The translations under genes and the position numbers were made by a program. Below the pieces are notes generated by a model. It had not been told where the DNA came from. It was given only the letters and a program-made list of their open reading frames with translations, and did no database searches. From NCBI RefSeq assembly GCF_000060345.1, contig NC_008571.1, forward strand, positions 1,612,001 through 1,676,000: DNA of 64,000 bases, in the 5' to 3' direction. Shown here piece by piece: positions 25,688-33,854 of the stretch. The DNA comes from Christiangramia forsetii KT0803. Lineage in GTDB: Bacteria > Bacteroidota > Bacteroidia > Flavobacteriales > Flavobacteriaceae. The stretch's first letter is position 1. Every line of letters starts with the position of its first letter.

Positions 25688-26728
25688 ATGCGTAATCAAT
25701 TTGGAGCAAAGCCCACAAACCAAGATCTTAAGAAATATTCGAGCTCAGATAATTGGGATGGCAATAAATTCATTAATCTGGAAAAAACCGGAATGAACAT
25801 TAGTTTTCAGGATATTCCAAAGCTTCTCTATAAACAGTTCTGCGAGAAAAAAGGAAGAGAGCCAAAAATTCCTATCCCGGTTGCAGAATTTAAGAGAAAA
25901 GATTTTCTAGCACCGTCAGATAATGCAAAATTTATATGGTATGGCCATTCGGTTATTCTTATGAGAATAAAGGGACAGACTATGCTTATAGATCCAATGT
26001 TTGGCTCTAACGCAGCACCAATTTCACCATTTTCAGTAAAAAGATTTAGTAAGAATACTCTGGATATAATTGAAAAATTACCCGGGATCGATCTGCTTTT
26101 GATTTCTCACGATCATTATGATCATTTAGATTATGACAGTATTAAACTCTTAAAAAGCAAGGTTAAGAGGTTTGGTGTTGCTTTGGGTGTTTCAAGACAT
26201 CTAAAGAAATGGAATATTCCTATGGATAATATTTCTGAATTTGACTGGTGGGATAAAATTGATTTTGAAGGTATTGAAATCACATTTACACCATCCCGTC
26301 ATTTCTCCGGCCGCGGATTAAAAGACCGGGCTAAATCACTTTGGGGAGGTTGGGCCTTTAAAACCTTTAATGAAAATATCTGGTTTAGCGGGGATGGCGG
26401 ATATGGTAAGCACTTTAAAGAAGTAGGCGAAAGATTAGGTCCATTTGATTTTGGTTTTATGGAATGCGGCCAGTACAATGAAAAATGGCATCAAATACAT
26501 ATGTTTCCTGAAGAAAGCGTTCAGGCTGCGATAGATGCAAAAGCAGATAAAATTATGGCGGTACATTGGGCCGCATTTGCTTTGGCACAACATCATTGGA
26601 AAGATCCAATCGAAAGATTTACAATTAAAGCGCAGGAAATGGGGATCTCCAACTCCAGGCCTCAAATAGGCGAATTATTTAGTGTGAAATCTCAACAGAC
26701 TAAAAATTGGTGGGAAAAAATCGATTAA
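25688..26728 (+). CDS. MBL-fold metallo-hydrolase (UlaG / NAPE-PLD-like)
   Basis: 346 residues from ATG 25688. Metal-binding motif SHDHYDHLDYD, later ligands in TPSRHFSGRG, WFSGDGGYG and MAVHWAAF, matching the UlaG/NAPE-PLD group of lactonases and phosphodiesterases. No signal peptide, so cytosolic or membrane-associated. All zinc ligands are present, in contrast to the protein at 42615-43331. Confidence 0.9.
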   Translation: MRNQFGAKPTNQDLKKYSSSDNWDGNKFINLEKTGMNISFQDIPKLLYKQFCEKKGREPKIPIPVAEFKRKDFLAPSDNAKFIWYGHSVILMRIKGQTMLIDPMFGSNAAPISPFSVKRFSKNTLDIIEKLPGIDLLLISHDHYDHLDYDSIKLLKSKVKRFGVALGVSRHLKKWNIPMDNISEFDWWDKIDFEGIEITFTPSRHFSGRGLKDRAKSLWGGWAFKTFNENIWFSGDGGYGKHFKEVGERLGPFDFGFMECGQYNEKWHQIHMFPEESVQAAIDAKADKIMAVHWAAFALAQHHWKDPIERFTIKAQEMGISNSRPQIGELFSVKSQQTKNWWEKID

Positions 26729-26747
26729 AATTGAATATATTCCTAAG

Positions 26748-27500
26748 ATGGCAGATCTTGAGAAAATAGGACTTGGTGGTGGTTGCCATTGGTGTACTGA
26801 GGCTGTTTTTCAGGCACTCCGGGGAGTTGTGAAGGTAGAGCAGGGTTATGTTAGCTCGTATCATGAGAATATAAGTTTCTCTGAAGGTATAATTGTTCAT
26901 TTTTTGCCTTCTGAAATTTCTCTGGACATCCTGATAGAGATTCACTTACGGACTCATAAAAGTACTTCTTCCCATAGCATGCGTCAAAAGTACCGATCGG
27001 CGGTGTATACTTTTTCTCAGGAACAAAGTGAAAAATCTAGTCAAATTTTGAAAAAACTACAATCTAAATTTGAAAAGCATATTATTACAGAGGTATTGTC
27101 TTTTCAAAAATTTCGGGCATCACGTGAAGAAATTCAAAACTATTACCGGAATGATCCTGAAAAACCTTTTTGTAAAAAATTTATTGACCCTAAACTGGAA
27201 TTTCTGAAAAACAAATTTTCTAAAAACTTAAAACCTTCAAGCACTCAATTTGTAAGAGATATATTAAATAATTTTCCGATAGGATATTCGGAAGTTTGGT
27301 ATTTAGGTAAACGATATGGAGTGAGTAAAACGGAATTTAATAATGGGAATAGTACTAAGTTATATGCTGAAGAATTAGGAGGGAAAATTTTTATTAGTCT
27401 AAATTTCTACAAAACTCAAAATTCAATGCTTTTAAAACCTTGTGAGATGCCGGTAGATAAAGTGTTACATTTTTTAGGGCATTTTAAAATGTTAGAATAG
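26748..27500 (+). CDS. msrA: Peptide-methionine (S)-S-oxide reductase with extra C-terminal domain
   Basis: 250 residues. Residues ~5-160 are an MsrA domain with the catalytic Cys13 in GGGCHWCTEAVFQ (usual GCFWC; Phe is His here), VVKVEQGYVS and SMRQKYRSAVYTFSQEQ. Residues ~163-250 form a second small domain (GYSEVWYLGKRYGVSKTEFN, LLKPCEMPVDKVLHFL) absent from classical MsrA. MsrA reduces oxidised Met using thioredoxin. The extra domain also carries a Cys (KPCEMP) that could serve as a resolving Cys; that is a guess. Confidence 0.85.
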   Translation: MADLEKIGLGGGCHWCTEAVFQALRGVVKVEQGYVSSYHENISFSEGIIVHFLPSEISLDILIEIHLRTHKSTSSHSMRQKYRSAVYTFSQEQSEKSSQILKKLQSKFEKHIITEVLSFQKFRASREEIQNYYRNDPEKPFCKKFIDPKLEFLKNKFSKNLKPSSTQFVRDILNNFPIGYSEVWYLGKRYGVSKTEFNNGNSTKLYAEELGGKIFISLNFYKTQNSMLLKPCEMPVDKVLHFLGHFKMLE

Positions 27501-27903
27501 TTTTATACCTAAAGCCGTTGCTTCTAGATCTATGCAAAATAGAACAGAAAAAGTTCTATTCGCCATTTTACTCATATACATATTTAAACTATAATGTACC
27601 GCATTATGTTACTTTGCTTTGGTAAAAGCGAAGTAATAACTACAATATTTCTTTAAAAAAATCTTATCAAATGCCTTTTTTACAATGTTAATGGAACACT
27701 TTTTATGCGACGACGTTAGGAGGGAAGCATAATGTGTGTGGAATGGTATGTTTTCCTTTATTTCAATACGGTTTTCCGTAATATATTACTTGTTAAAATT
27801 CTGTATATTTGAGTATTACATTTTGCTATGTGTAATTCTACCCTACAGAATATTATCTAATCGCTCTAAATCTAAACTAGAGTAAACTAATAAAAGAAAA
27901 AGT
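27501..27903. other. Intergenic left border of the accessory island
   Basis: 403 A+T-rich bases without a gene. Base composition becomes more A+T-rich from here on. It contains a promoter box at 27804-27811; no attachment site or integrase was found. Confidence 0.5.
27804..27811 (+). promoter_or_regulatory. -7 promoter box (TATATTTG) for the DUF2779 gene
   Basis: A full match to TAnnTTTG, 92 bp before the start codon. It would drive the DUF2779 gene and, before the IS insertions, the WYL gene behind it. Confidence 0.5.
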
Positions 27904-29871
27904 ATGAGAGTTCTTTCAAAATCAAGATTCAAATTAGGGCTTGAATGTCCAAATAAACTTTTTTATACCAATAATAAGGAATACGCAAATACTAAAAATG
28001 AAGATTCCTTTTTAGAAGCATTGGCTCAAGGAGGTTTTCAAGTTGAAGAACTGGCAAGAATGCACTATCCTAATGGCATTTTAATTGAAGGAAATGACTG
28101 GGACTACCAACTTTTATCGAACCAAACGAAAGAATTATTAAAAGAAGAGAACGTTATTATTTATGAAGCTGCTTTTTTAGTAGATGGATTATTTATTAGG
28201 ACTGATATATTAGTTAAAAAAGGTAATAATATTGAGTTAATAGAAGTTAAGTCAAAATCATTTACACCAGATGATGATTATATATTTATTGGTAAAAGCA
28301 GAAAAATGTTAGCTGGTTGGAAACCATATTTATTTGATGTTGCTTTTCAAAAATATGTAATGCAATTATGTTATCCAGACTGGGATATTAAGTCTTTTAT
28401 TATGATGGCTGATAAATCTAAAAAAGCGAGTATAGATAGTTTAAATCAATTATTTAGGATTAGTAATAAAGAAGATAATCGTACTGGAATAATTAAAAAA
28501 GTAAATTCATTAAATGAAACTGGGAATTCAGTTTTGGGAAGAAAAAACATCACTGATATTATTGCAGAAATTGAATTAAATAAACATTTATACCATAGTA
28601 ATTTAGATTTTAAGAAATCTATTAACTTATTTAAAGAATTATATAAAAATAATGAATACGCTAATTGGCCTACTACTTTTAGTGCCTGTAAAAAGTGTGA
28701 GTTCAAATCATCTAATAAAACTAATCAAGATTTAAAATCTGGTTTTAGAGAATGTTTTAGTAAGCAGCATAATTGGAAAGAAAAAGAATTTAATGAGCCT
28801 AATACTTTTGATATTTATGACTTTCGAAAAGGAACAAAACTATTTGATGAAGGAGTTTTTTTTAAAAAAGATCTTACGGAAGATAGTATTGGATTAAAAG
28901 AAGAAGCCGAAAAGCTTACAACATCTCATAGACAATGGTTGCAAATTGAAAAAGAAGTAAATAATGATGATACTATTTATGCTGATATTGAAGGTCTGAA
29001 AAAAGAAATTGATAATTGGAATTATCCTTTACATTTTATTGATTTTGAAACAAGTACTGTTGCATTACCTTTTAATAAAAATCTAAGACCATATGAACAA
29101 ACAGCTTTTCAATTTTCACATCATATATATTATGAAGATGGAACAATAGAACACGCAAATGAATATATAAATAATATAGCAGGAGTATTTCCTAATTTTG
29201 AGTTTATTAGAGCCTTACAAAATGCTTTGGGAAATGATAATGGAACAATATTTAGGTATTCACACCATGAAAATACAATTCTAAATGCTATATATGTTCA
29301 ATTATTGGACTCAAATGAAAAAGACAAAGATGATTTAATAACTTTCATTGAAAACATTTCTCACTCTAAAAGAGATAGTACTATAAAATGGCAAGGGGAA
29401 AGAGATATGGTAGATTTATGGGAAATTGAAAAACGTTATTATTACAATCCTATTACAAAAGGTTCTAATTCAATAAAAGCTGTTTTACCAGCATCACTAA
29501 ATTCTAGTAAATATTTAAAAGAAAAATATTCAAAACCAATAAATGAAATAAAAATTACAAGTAAGAATTTTTCTAAAGAACATATTTGGTTAGAAATTGA
29601 AAATGATATTGTAAAAAATCCCTATGAAATGTTACCTCCAGTTTTCCAAGATTGGAGTGAAGATGAAATAGAAAAAACATTATCTGAAATAGAAGGTATT
29701 GCAGATGGTGGAGCAGCATTAACAGCATATGGTAAATTACAGTATACAGATATGGAGCAAGCCGAAGTAGATAAAATAACTTCTGCCTTACTAAAATATT
29801 GTGAACTAGACACTTTAGCAATGGTTATGATTTTCGAACAGACACTGTCCCGTAAAGTGTGTAAAGTTTAA
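27904..29871 (+). CDS. DUF2779 nuclease-like protein, C-terminus altered by IS256
   Basis: 655 residues as it stands. The N-terminal part looks like a Cas4/RecB-type PD-(D/E)xK nuclease: D101 and E114-V-K116 (TDIL...IELIEVKS), and four cysteines placed like an Fe-S cluster (C15 in LECPNK, C262 and C265 in SACKKCEF, C284 in RECF). From ~378 the DUF2779 part begins with FIDFET, the first acidic motif of DEDD exonucleases. The last ten residues come from the IS256 end: the natural tail HFKELIDSI lies beyond the element at 31176-31211. Base use is A+T-rich like the rest of the island. Role in defence or DNA/RNA processing is inferred. Confidence 0.85.
   Translation: MRVLSKSRFKLGLECPNKLFYTNNKEYANTKNEDSFLEALAQGGFQVEELARMHYPNGILIEGNDWDYQLLSNQTKELLKEENVIIYEAAFLVDGLFIRTDILVKKGNNIELIEVKSKSFTPDDDYIFIGKSRKMLAGWKPYLFDVAFQKYVMQLCYPDWDIKSFIMMADKSKKASIDSLNQLFRISNKEDNRTGIIKKVNSLNETGNSVLGRKNITDIIAEIELNKHLYHSNLDFKKSINLFKELYKNNEYANWPTTFSACKKCEFKSSNKTNQDLKSGFRECFSKQHNWKEKEFNEPNTFDIYDFRKGTKLFDEGVFFKKDLTEDSIGLKEEAEKLTTSHRQWLQIEKEVNNDDTIYADIEGLKKEIDNWNYPLHFIDFETSTVALPFNKNLRPYEQTAFQFSHHIYYEDGTIEHANEYINNIAGVFPNFEFIRALQNALGNDNGTIFRYSHHENTILNAIYVQLLDSNEKDKDDLITFIENISHSKRDSTIKWQGERDMVDLWEIEKRYYYNPITKGSNSIKAVLPASLNSSKYLKEKYSKPINEIKITSKNFSKEHIWLEIENDIVKNPYEMLPPVFQDWSEDEIEKTLSEIEGIADGGAALTAYGKLQYTDMEQAEVDKITSALLKYCELDTLAMVMIFEQTLSRKVCKV
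29832..29840. repeat. 9-bp target duplication of IS256, left copy
   Basis: TTTCGAACA directly before the IS; the same nine bases follow the right end at 31175-31183. Confidence 0.9.
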
Positions 29872-31174
29872 ATAACAGGGGTTGGACTTTTTTAAAGTCT
29901 GACCCTTTTTTCATAGATCGTAAGGAACTGATTTAAAATAATGCCCCAGTTCCTGATAGGCATTGACCACTTCTTTGTAGCTTCCCTTGTAGCCAAATAT
30001 ACAGATTTCATTACTGCTTCATCAGTAGGGAAGGATAATTTGTTTTTAGTGTATTTTCTTATTTTTCCGTTCAGGTTTTCAATAAGATTGGTGGTATAAA
30101 TGATTTTCCTGATCTCCAGTGGAAACTCAAAGAACACGGTAAGATCTTCCCAGTTGTCCCTCCAGCTTTTGATGGCATAGGAATATTTGCTCTCCCATTG
30201 TGCTGCAAAATCTTCCAGGGCAGCTTTGGCGGCCTGTTGGTTGGGAGCATTGTAAATATGCTTCATATCAGCGGTAAAGGCTTTTTTATCTTTCCAGACC
30301 ACATAACGGCAAGCATTCCTGATCTGGTGCACCACACAGATCTGGGTTTTAGACGCTGGGAAGATATTTCTGATGGTATCGGTAAAGCCATTGAGGTTAT
30401 CGGTAGCGGTGATCAGGATATCTTCGGTGCCCCGTGATTTTATATCGGTAAGTACAGACATCCAGAAAGCTGACGACTCATTTTTTCCCAACCAAAGCCC
30501 CAGGACTTCTTTCTTTCCATCCCTGCGAAGCCCGACTGCTATGTACACCGTCTTGTTGATTACCTTGGAGTTCTCTCGAACCTTGAAGACAATCCCATCC
30601 ATCCAAACGATCAGGTACACAGGCTCTAAAGGTCGGTTTTGCCAGGCCACAATATCTTCGGTTACTTTCTCGGTAATCCTGGATATGGTGGAAGTAGAGA
30701 CTTCAAAATTATAGACCTCTCGAATTTGCTCTTCAATATCACTATTGCTCATTCCTTTGGCATAGAGCGAGACAATCACGTTTTCAATGCCATCGACCAT
30801 ATTGCCACGCTTGGGTACAATCATAGGAGTAAAGGATGCTTCACGATCCCTGGGGACCTGGATCTGGGATTCACCAAAGGAGGTGCGAACCTTTTTCTGG
30901 CCATAGCCGTTACGGGTATTAGAGTTACCAGACTTCTGGCTTTTGTCATAACCTAAATGACCATCGAGCTCTCCTTCGAGCATTTTTTCAATACCACGCT
31001 TTTGCAGTTCTTTTAAGAAGCTGTTGAGCTGATCTCCACTTTTGAACTGCTTTAAAAATTCATCGCTAAATAAATCTTCTTTTTTCATACTGTGTAAAAT
31101 TTAAAATTAGACAAAAAAATAACAGGGGTCGCGACCCCTGTTATTTTCTATTTACACAGTTTATGAGATAGTGC
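29841..31174 (-). mobile_element. IS256-family insertion sequence
   Basis: 1334 bp. Imperfect inverted ends (left GACACTGTCCCGTAAAGTGT, right read inward GCACTATCTCATAAACTGTG) continue into matching TGTGTAAA and AATAACAGGGGT blocks at 29858-29884 and 31132-31158. Flanked by a perfect 9-bp duplication, within the family's usual 8-9 bp. It carries one transposase gene and looks intact. Confidence 0.95.
29892..31088 (-). CDS. IS256-family transposase
   Basis: 398 residues, the normal length for Mutator-like IS256 transposases. N-terminal [16 protein letters not shown]-type region ([10 protein letters not shown]), then the DDE core: WMDGIVFKV (first Asp), [14 protein letters not shown] (second Asp), [13 protein letters not shown] and [13 protein letters not shown] (Glu). 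No stop or frameshift, so it is probably active. It lies inside IS ends at 29841 and 31174. Confidence 0.96.
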   Translation of the reverse strand: MKKEDLFSDEFLKQFKSGDQLNSFLKELQKRGIEKMLEGELDGHLGYDKSQKSGNSNTRNGYGQKKVRTSFGESQIQVPRDREASFTPMIVPKRGNMVDGIENVIVSLYAKGMSNSDIEEQIREVYNFEVSTSTISRITEKVTEDIVAWQNRPLEPVYLIVWMDGIVFKVRENSKVINKTVYIAVGLRRDGKKEVLGLWLGKNESSAFWMSVLTDIKSRGTEDILITATDNLNGFTDTIRNIFPASKTQICVVHQIRNACRYVVWKDKKAFTADMKHIYNAPNQQAAKAALEDFAAQWESKYSYAIKSWRDNWEDLTVFFEFPLEIRKIIYTTNLIENLNGKIRKYTKNKLSFPTDEAVMKSVYLATREATKKWSMPIRNWGIILNQFLTIYEKRVRL

Positions 31175-31183
31175 TTTCGAACA
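31175..31183. repeat. 9-bp target duplication of IS256, right copy
   Basis: TTTCGAACA, identical to 29832-29840. Confidence 0.9.
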
Positions 31184-31211
31184 CTTTAAAGAACTTATAG
31201 ATTCCATTTAG
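31176..31211 (+). pseudogene. Severed C-terminal tail of the DUF2779 gene
   Basis: Codons for FEHFKELIDSI and a TAG stop. Joining 29840 to 31184 (one target copy removed) reads on without a break from VMIFE to HFKELIDSI, giving an ancestral protein of 654 residues. The stop lies 3 bp before the ancestral WYL start at 31215. Confidence 0.9.
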
Positions 31212-31222
31212 ATTATGCCAAA

Positions 31223-31225
31223 TAA
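31223..31225. repeat. 3-bp target duplication of IS3, left copy
   Basis: TAA before the IS left end TGA; matched by TAA at 32480-32482. Short, but the WYL frame is restored exactly when one copy is removed. Confidence 0.8.
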
Positions 31226-31285
31226 TGAAGTACCCCCATTTATTAGGACAGCTTAGCTGCTAAATTAAGTTCTATTTTTCATTTA

Positions 31286-32116
31286 TTAGGCAGCTTTTCT
31301 TTCTTGTTCTAAATATCGGTTAAGGGGTATTTCATTTTCTATTCCCTGATGTCTTCTTCGATGGTTATAAAAATCAAAATAGTTTTCTAGTTGTTTGTAA
31401 AGATCTACTCCAGATTCTGGCGGATTGAGATAGATGCTTTCATATTTCACACTTCTCCAGAGGCGTTCTATAAACACATTATCTATAGCCCTTCCTTTGC
31501 CATCCATACTGAGTTTAATGTTCTTAGAGAGTACACTATGAGTAAAAACCTCCGAGGTGAACTGACTTCCCTGATCAGTATTGAGTATCTCAGGCTTGCC
31601 ATGTACGTCAATGGCTTCTTCTAAAGTTTCTTTACACCACTGGGCATCCATGGAATTGGATACCGACCAGTTGAGTACATAGCGGCTATGCAGGTCGATG
31701 ATCGCTACCAGGTACATAAAACCTTTCCGCATCGGTATGTAAGTAATATCGATTGCCCAAACTTGATTGGGACGATCTACCTTCAAGTTCCGCAACAAGT
31801 AAGGATATACCTTATGTTCTTTATTGCGTCTGGAGGTATGCTTCCCAGGCATAATGGCCTGAAGCCCCATCACTCTGGAATATAAACGCTCAATACGTTT
31901 TTTATTGATCGTATATCCTTTATCCATCGTAAGCCAGGTATGCATCCGCCTGGCACCTTTAAAGGGATGATCGGTATAATGTTCATCCATCAGGCGCATC
32001 AGTTCTAAATTGAGCGTGCTTTCTCCGCGGGGTTTATAATAAATTCCGCTGCGGTGGATTTGCAATAGCCTGCATTGTCGCTGTAGGCTGAGTTTTGAAT
32101 GATCCTTGCTTATCAT
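31286..32116 (-). CDS. IS3-family transposase OrfB (integrase core)
   Basis: 276 residues from its own ATG; in vivo it is probably made as an OrfAB fusion. HTH_21-like N-terminus (YTDHPFKGARRMHTWL), then the rve DDE core: VWAIDITYIPMRKG (D), LNTDQGSQFTSEVF (D) and NVFIERLWRSVKYE (E). Uninterrupted. The -1 frame upstream is open to the slippery site at 32152-32158. Confidence 0.95.
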   Translation of the reverse strand: MISKDHSKLSLQRQCRLLQIHRSGIYYKPRGESTLNLELMRLMDEHYTDHPFKGARRMHTWLTMDKGYTINKKRIERLYSRVMGLQAIMPGKHTSRRNKEHKVYPYLLRNLKVDRPNQVWAIDITYIPMRKGFMYLVAIIDLHSRYVLNWSVSNSMDAQWCKETLEEAIDVHGKPEILNTDQGSQFTSEVFTHSVLSKNIKLSMDGKGRAIDNVFIERLWRSVKYESIYLNPPESGVDLYKQLENYFDFYNHRRRHQGIENEIPLNRYLEQERKAA

Positions 32117-32139
32117 TGTTCTACGCTCCTTTAAAGGTT

Positions 32140-32415
32140 TTATCGCAAGGCGTTTTTTAAAAAATCATTTTCCACTTTTAGCTCCCCAATTACTTTAAGG
32201 AGTTGGTCTTTCTTTTCCTCTTCTTCTGATTTCTTAGACTTACTTCCTTTAGAAAAGACCGCATCAGCATCTTTTAAAAATTCTCGTTTCCAGGTACTGA
32301 TTTGTTGCGGAGTGATTTCAAATTTTTGTGCGAGTTCCTGAGTCGTTTGACGCTCTTTTAGCGATTCAAGGACTACTTTCGTTTTGAACTTTGAGGTGAA
32401 TTTTCTTCGTGTCAT
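32140..32415 (-). CDS. IS3-family transposase OrfA (HTH)
   Basis: 91 residues: MTRRKFTSKFKTKVVLESLK and a helix-turn-helix (QELAQKFEITPQQISTWKREFL), then a leucine-zipper-like end (LLKVIGELKVENDFLKNAL). It ends just after a slippery heptamer that allows fusion to OrfB. Confidence 0.95.
   Translation of the reverse strand: MTRRKFTSKFKTKVVLESLKERQTTQELAQKFEITPQQISTWKREFLKDADAVFSKGSKSKKSEEEEKKDQLLKVIGELKVENDFLKNALR
32152..32158 (-). promoter_or_regulatory. Programmed -1 frameshift site (A_AAA_AAC)
   Basis: On the minus strand A AAA AAC sits in the orfA frame (TTA AAA AAC). Slipping back one base reads AAA AAA CGC CTT and continues openly into OrfB. CCTTTAAAGG just downstream could form a small stimulating hairpin. 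Confidence 0.75.
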
Positions 32416-33503
32416 AATACAGTAAAATTAAAGTTATTTTTGAACTTAACTTACTGTCCTAATTTTAGGGGGATGATCATAATAAAGAAGCTTTAAAAAG
32501 ATATAGAATTATTCATAGCGTACTTAGAAGGGGAGGTAAGCATAAATCAAGTAGAATTACGGAAATATGTAACGAAGCTGGTATTCCTGTTAGTATCAGA
32601 ACTATACAAAAAGACTTAAGTGATTTAGCAGAAGATACTGAACTAGCTTTATTTCTACCTATAAAGCAAGATAAGAGTACAAAAACTTATTATTACGAAG
32701 TAATACCTGAAAATATTTTCCCTTCCATTGAGTTAGAAAAAGAGGAAGTTAATGCATTATTATTCTATGCTAAAACAATTAGACAATACAAAGAATACCC
32801 AATCTTTAATGAGATTTCTAATGCTGTAAAGAAGGTGATTGAAAATTCAAATATTTCTCCTAAAACTAAAGAACTTTTTGAAAAAGAAACTTTATTAGAG
32901 ACAGAAAATCATCATCACATTAATGGAATAGAATTAATAGCAGACATACTAGATTCAATAACTAAAAAGAAAGTTATTGAAATTGAATATCAAAAATTTG
33001 ATGGTAATTCTAAAGTTCATAAAATCAAACCTATTTTATTGAAGGAAGATAAACAAATGTGGTATATATTGGGAATAAATATTAAATATAATAGATTAAT
33101 AACTTTTGCATTAGATAGAATAATTGATATAACAGTTACTAAAGAAGAGTTTGATACTATTGAATTTGATAGTTTAGAATATTTTAAATATTCCTTTGGA
33201 ATTACAGTTTCTGATGACGAACCTATAGAAGTTGTAATTAATTTTAATCCAAAACAAGGAAATTATCTTAAAACACTTCCTATTCATAATACTCAAGAAA
33301 TTATAGAAGATAATAACGAAAAATTTATTATTAAGGTAAAAGTAAAGCCATCATATGAATTTTATTCAAAAATTTTTAGCTATGGTTCAGATGCTACAAT
33401 TATATCTCCAAAGCCAATTATAGATAGAGTTTTAAAGACTTTTGAAAAGGCCGTAAACAAATATAATTCCAATTAATTATTAAATAAATTGATCTTTTTT
33501 TAA

Positions 33504-33524
33504 TGGCGCAAGTAGGTTGCGCCA
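33504..33524 (+). terminator. Strong hairpin between WYL and ubl genes
   Basis: TGGCGCAA and TTGCGCCA pair perfectly (8 bp) around GTAGG, 28 bp past the WYL stop. The following TGTTGTTATTTATTTG is moderately U-rich, so it can be an intrinsic terminator or attenuator that separates the Ubl operon from the gene upstream. Confidence 0.6.
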
Positions 33525-33578
33525 TGTTGTTATTTATTTGTACCATAAATTATTGTTTAATTCCAAAAAAATAAAAAA

Positions 33579-33848
33579 ATGGATAACAAATTAAAAAAAG
33601 AAGACAAAAAAAAGATGGTAACTATTATAGTTAATGGTACACCATATGAAGAAGAAAAAAATGAGATAACTTATGAAGAAGTAGTTACACTAGCATTTTC
33701 TGATTTCCCTCAACACCCTGAAAGAACTTATTCAGTTACTTATGAAAGAGGACAAGGAAATAAACCTACTGGAATTTTATCTCCAGGTGGAAAAGTTAGA
33801 GTAAAAAAAGGAATGACTTTTAAAGTTAAACATACTGGACAATCTTAA
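33579..33848 (+). CDS. Ubiquitin-like protein (multiubiquitin-domain type)
   Basis: 89 residues. After a Lys-rich lead (1-12) a single beta-grasp domain runs from MVTIIVNGTPYEEE (13-26) through ITYEEVVTLAF (30-40) and YSVTYERGQG (51-60) to GKVRVKKGMTFKV (71-83). This is the pattern of the prokaryotic Multi_ubiq family. It ends HTGQS with no Gly-Gly, as usual for that family. It is the first gene of a tight operon with an E1-like enzyme 6 bp downstream, which supports a role as the conjugated modifier. A short lead before the domain makes MVTI (residue 13) an alternative start. Confidence 0.85.
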   Translation: MDNKLKKEDKKKMVTIIVNGTPYEEEKNEITYEEVVTLAFSDFPQHPERTYSVTYERGQGNKPTGILSPGGKVRVKKGMTFKVKHTGQS

Positions 33849-33854
33849 ATTGAA

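Larger units (their letters stand above)
31226..32479 (-). mobile_element. IS3-family insertion sequence
   Basis: 1254 bp, ends TGA...TCA. Inner inverted repeats are 31233-31251 (CCCCCATTTATTAGGACAG) and 32454-32472 (its near-complement, CCCCCTAAAATTAGGACAG read inward). It carries overlapping-frame orfA and orfB typical of IS3, and a 3-bp duplication fits the family. Confidence 0.92.
31215..33476 (+). pseudogene. WYL-domain transcriptional regulator, interrupted by IS3
   Basis: The ATG at 31215 encodes MPN and part of the next codon before the IS3 element. After removing the IS and one TAA duplicate, the frame continues from 32483 as NKEALKRYRIIHSVL to the stop at 33476, a 334-residue protein. 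Residues ~5-65 form the winged HTH (ITEICNEAGIPVSIRTIQKD), and 180-330 hold the WYL/WCX ligand-sensing part (KVIEIEYQKFDG, WYILGINIKYNRLITFALDRI). As it is now only the HTH-less part from ATG 32835 (213 residues) could be made. WYL proteins often control defence operons by sensing nucleic acid; it sits directly upstream of the Ubl operon. Confidence 0.9.

Noticed and set aside
30198-30956. Several plus-strand frames within the IS256 transposase
   Set aside because: Antisense to an intact, recognisable transposase; no independent support.
33579-33848. Reading the Ubl gene as a MoaD/ThiS sulfur carrier
   Set aside because: No Gly-Gly end, no thiamine or molybdopterin genes nearby, and the pattern fits multiubiquitin domains with a DUF6527 partner.
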